DNA of 64,000 nucleotides from Amia ocellicauda (Eukaryota > Chordata > Actinopteri > Amiiformes > Amiidae): contig NC_089853.1 in NCBI RefSeq assembly GCF_036373705.1, forward strand, positions 2,520,001-2,584,000, given 5' to 3'. The position numbers and the translations under genes were made by a program. Shown here piece after piece: positions 61,503 to 64,000 of the stretch (positions within the stretch are counted from its first letter, which is position 1; every line of letters begins with the position of its first letter). The notes below the pieces were generated by a model. The model saw only the letters and a program-made list of their open reading frames with translations, was not told the DNA's origin and did no database searches.

Positions 61503-61900
61503 CTGCAATGCTTTTAATTTTTTTTCCTTTTTTGTTCTTTGAGTGAAAGATTGCGTTTATATATAATTAAATGAGCTGAGAATTTAAAATACGCAACAGT
61601 TTCGACGTAGCAGTTTTATCCTGTGACTTTGCGGTTAAATAGTCAAGTCCTCCTTCATATGCGTTTCTCCAACACTCCCAATATCACATTGAACAAGTGA
61701 ATTAAAATACACGATGATTCCAGTAACGCCAGAAGAAATATCGTGCTGCACCTCCCTGTTCATTCACAATGCAGCCATCTGTTTACGGAAGTGATGTCAG
61801 CAGAGCCACATGGGAACTGTAGTTCTCTAGCCCTTCGCCCGGGTCCACTAGCGCACCCTGTGCTTTCAAAAGGACTACAACTACCAGACGCCCGCTCGGC
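61503..61900 (-). promoter_or_regulatory. TCP11L1: Probable TCP11L1 promoter and non-coding exon 1
   Basis: On the minus strand GCATTGCAG/GTGAGTGG gives a perfect splice donor (exon end 61503), placed to join the first coding exon. Upstream lies a GC-richer stretch with ACGGAAGTGATGTCA (61785-61799; ETS/GABP plus CRE-like) and two opposed ZNF143-type sites: ACTACAGTTCCCATG on the minus strand (61809-61823) and ACTACAACTACCAGACGCC on the plus strand (61874-61892). Such ETS plus ZNF143 sites are typical of TATA-less housekeeping promoters. The start site is not fixed. Confidence 0.55.
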
Positions 61901-61929
61901 TCAAGCCAGACCGTTGCCTAGAATGGTTG

Positions 61930-62640
61930 CATCAACAGGGTTGGCAGGGTTCGTGTTTTTTTGCTACGCAGTAACAAAATAAACTGTAGTTTTATTTTTC
62001 TGTAGGCTACATTAAGTGAAATAATTATTCCCTTGCATGAGATTAAAGGCTAGGAAACCTATGCAGTATTAAACACGTAAGGTTCATAAAATGTATAATT
62101 ATATATAGGCTATATACAAATATATTAAGAATAATGAACAGTTTTCCATTAATCCAGCGACACCAGGCGGCAAATCGCATGTAGCATTTAAAACCAATTG
62201 CAAACTGCATAGAAATGCCTAGTGGTTTACTTTTTGTATTCATTAGTTTATATGCTTTAAAAAGCAGTTTAATTGTGATGTGCCAGCGAAAACTTTTCCA
62301 ACGTGGCAGTTAAAATAAAAATAATTGTACATCTTTGTGGACATGTATCAGTCAGCTCCTCAGTTCTCCAATGCACTACAGTAGGAAGTAGGAAATGTGG
62401 AACTTTTGACCTTTGTAATGATCTGGAGACATGCAGTGGTCACCTCCAGGGTGAGTGTGGACATTTGGTCTCCAACCCCATTTAAAAAAAAAGGAACTAG
62501 GGAAATGAGTTTAACAAATCTAAAATGAACGTCTTCCTTTAGTTTTACAGACCAACATTGATGAGGCCCTAATGATAATGACTAAGTGTAAAAGTAATGA
62601 CATTTCAAAATATACATCAACTTAAAAGATAATAAAAAGC
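61930..62640. other. Spacer between TCP11L1 promoter and DEPDC7 3' end
   Basis: AT-rich, no gene recognised. An ATTAAA on the minus strand (62642-62647), about 80 bp after the DEPDC7 stop, may be that gene's poly(A) signal. Confidence 0.45.
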
Positions 62641-62724
62641 ATTTAATAATTCACCTTTACACATGTACATACAGTAAATACAAGACATTTATACAATTTT
62701 ACAACATATACAGTAGTTTTATAG

Positions 62725-64000
<1,276 letters not shown>

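Overview
This is nuclear DNA from a ray-finned fish. Genes are split by GT-AG introns, long introns and spacers are AT-rich, and the mobile elements are fish-type: Tc1-like, hAT-like, Tx1-like LINE, DIRS-like and CR1/L2-group LINE copies. There are no operons, CRISPR arrays, tRNA or rRNA genes that I could support. The exact species cannot be read from the sequence; an early-branching ray-finned lineage or basal teleost is only a guess from the repeat types.

Four protein-coding genes are recognised, in the order HIPK3 - CSTF3 - TCP11L1 - DEPDC7. This is the same order and relative orientation as on human chromosome 11p13, so it is a conserved synteny block. HIPK3 (minus strand) contributes its large first coding exon (94-1240) and a probable non-coding exon 1 in a CpG-rich promoter near 10.95-11.4 kb; the rest lies left of the window. 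CSTF3 (plus strand) is complete: 21 coding exons from 29702 to 47201, giving 716 residues with every splice phase consistent. TCP11L1 (minus strand) is complete in its coding part: nine coding exons from 58152 down to 50638, giving 522 residues, with a probable promoter and non-coding exon near 61.5-61.9 kb. DEPDC7 (minus strand) shows only its last three exons (63753 to 62725). HIPK3 and CSTF3 are head to head, about 18 kb apart. CSTF3 and TCP11L1 are tail to tail, about 3 kb apart.

The HIPK3-CSTF3 spacer holds a pile of broken elements: an orphan zinc-finger-gene-like N-terminal exon, an L2-like LINE (minus), a DIRS-type reverse transcriptase fragment, a nearly full Tx1-like LINE with ORF1 and a frameshifted ORF2, a small inverted-repeat element, and an internally deleted Tc1 copy. 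Other elements sit inside genes: a TTA-flanked fold-back element in CSTF3 intron 3, a small hAT-type MITE in CSTF3 intron 10, a 1.8 kb hAT-like element in TCP11L1 intron 7, and a Tc1 copy whose terminal repeat ends 37 bp upstream of the TCP11L1 start codon. That Tc1 copy is itself split by a 1.05 kb element with long inverted repeats, a perfect 8-bp target duplication and an unrecognised 137-residue ORF. A 0.8 kb TG/AG microsatellite lies in HIPK3 intron 1.

The genes share no single pathway. HIPK3 is a nuclear kinase, CSTF3 a core pre-mRNA 3'-end cleavage factor, TCP11L1 a TCP11-family protein and DEPDC7 a DEP-domain protein. No new multi-gene system was found. The most useful leads are the nested element with the unknown ORF, the Tc1 end placed where the TCP11L1 splice acceptor should be, the candidate intronic poly(A) site in CSTF3 intron 3, the GC-AG intron in CSTF3, and the circular-RNA-type exon of HIPK3.
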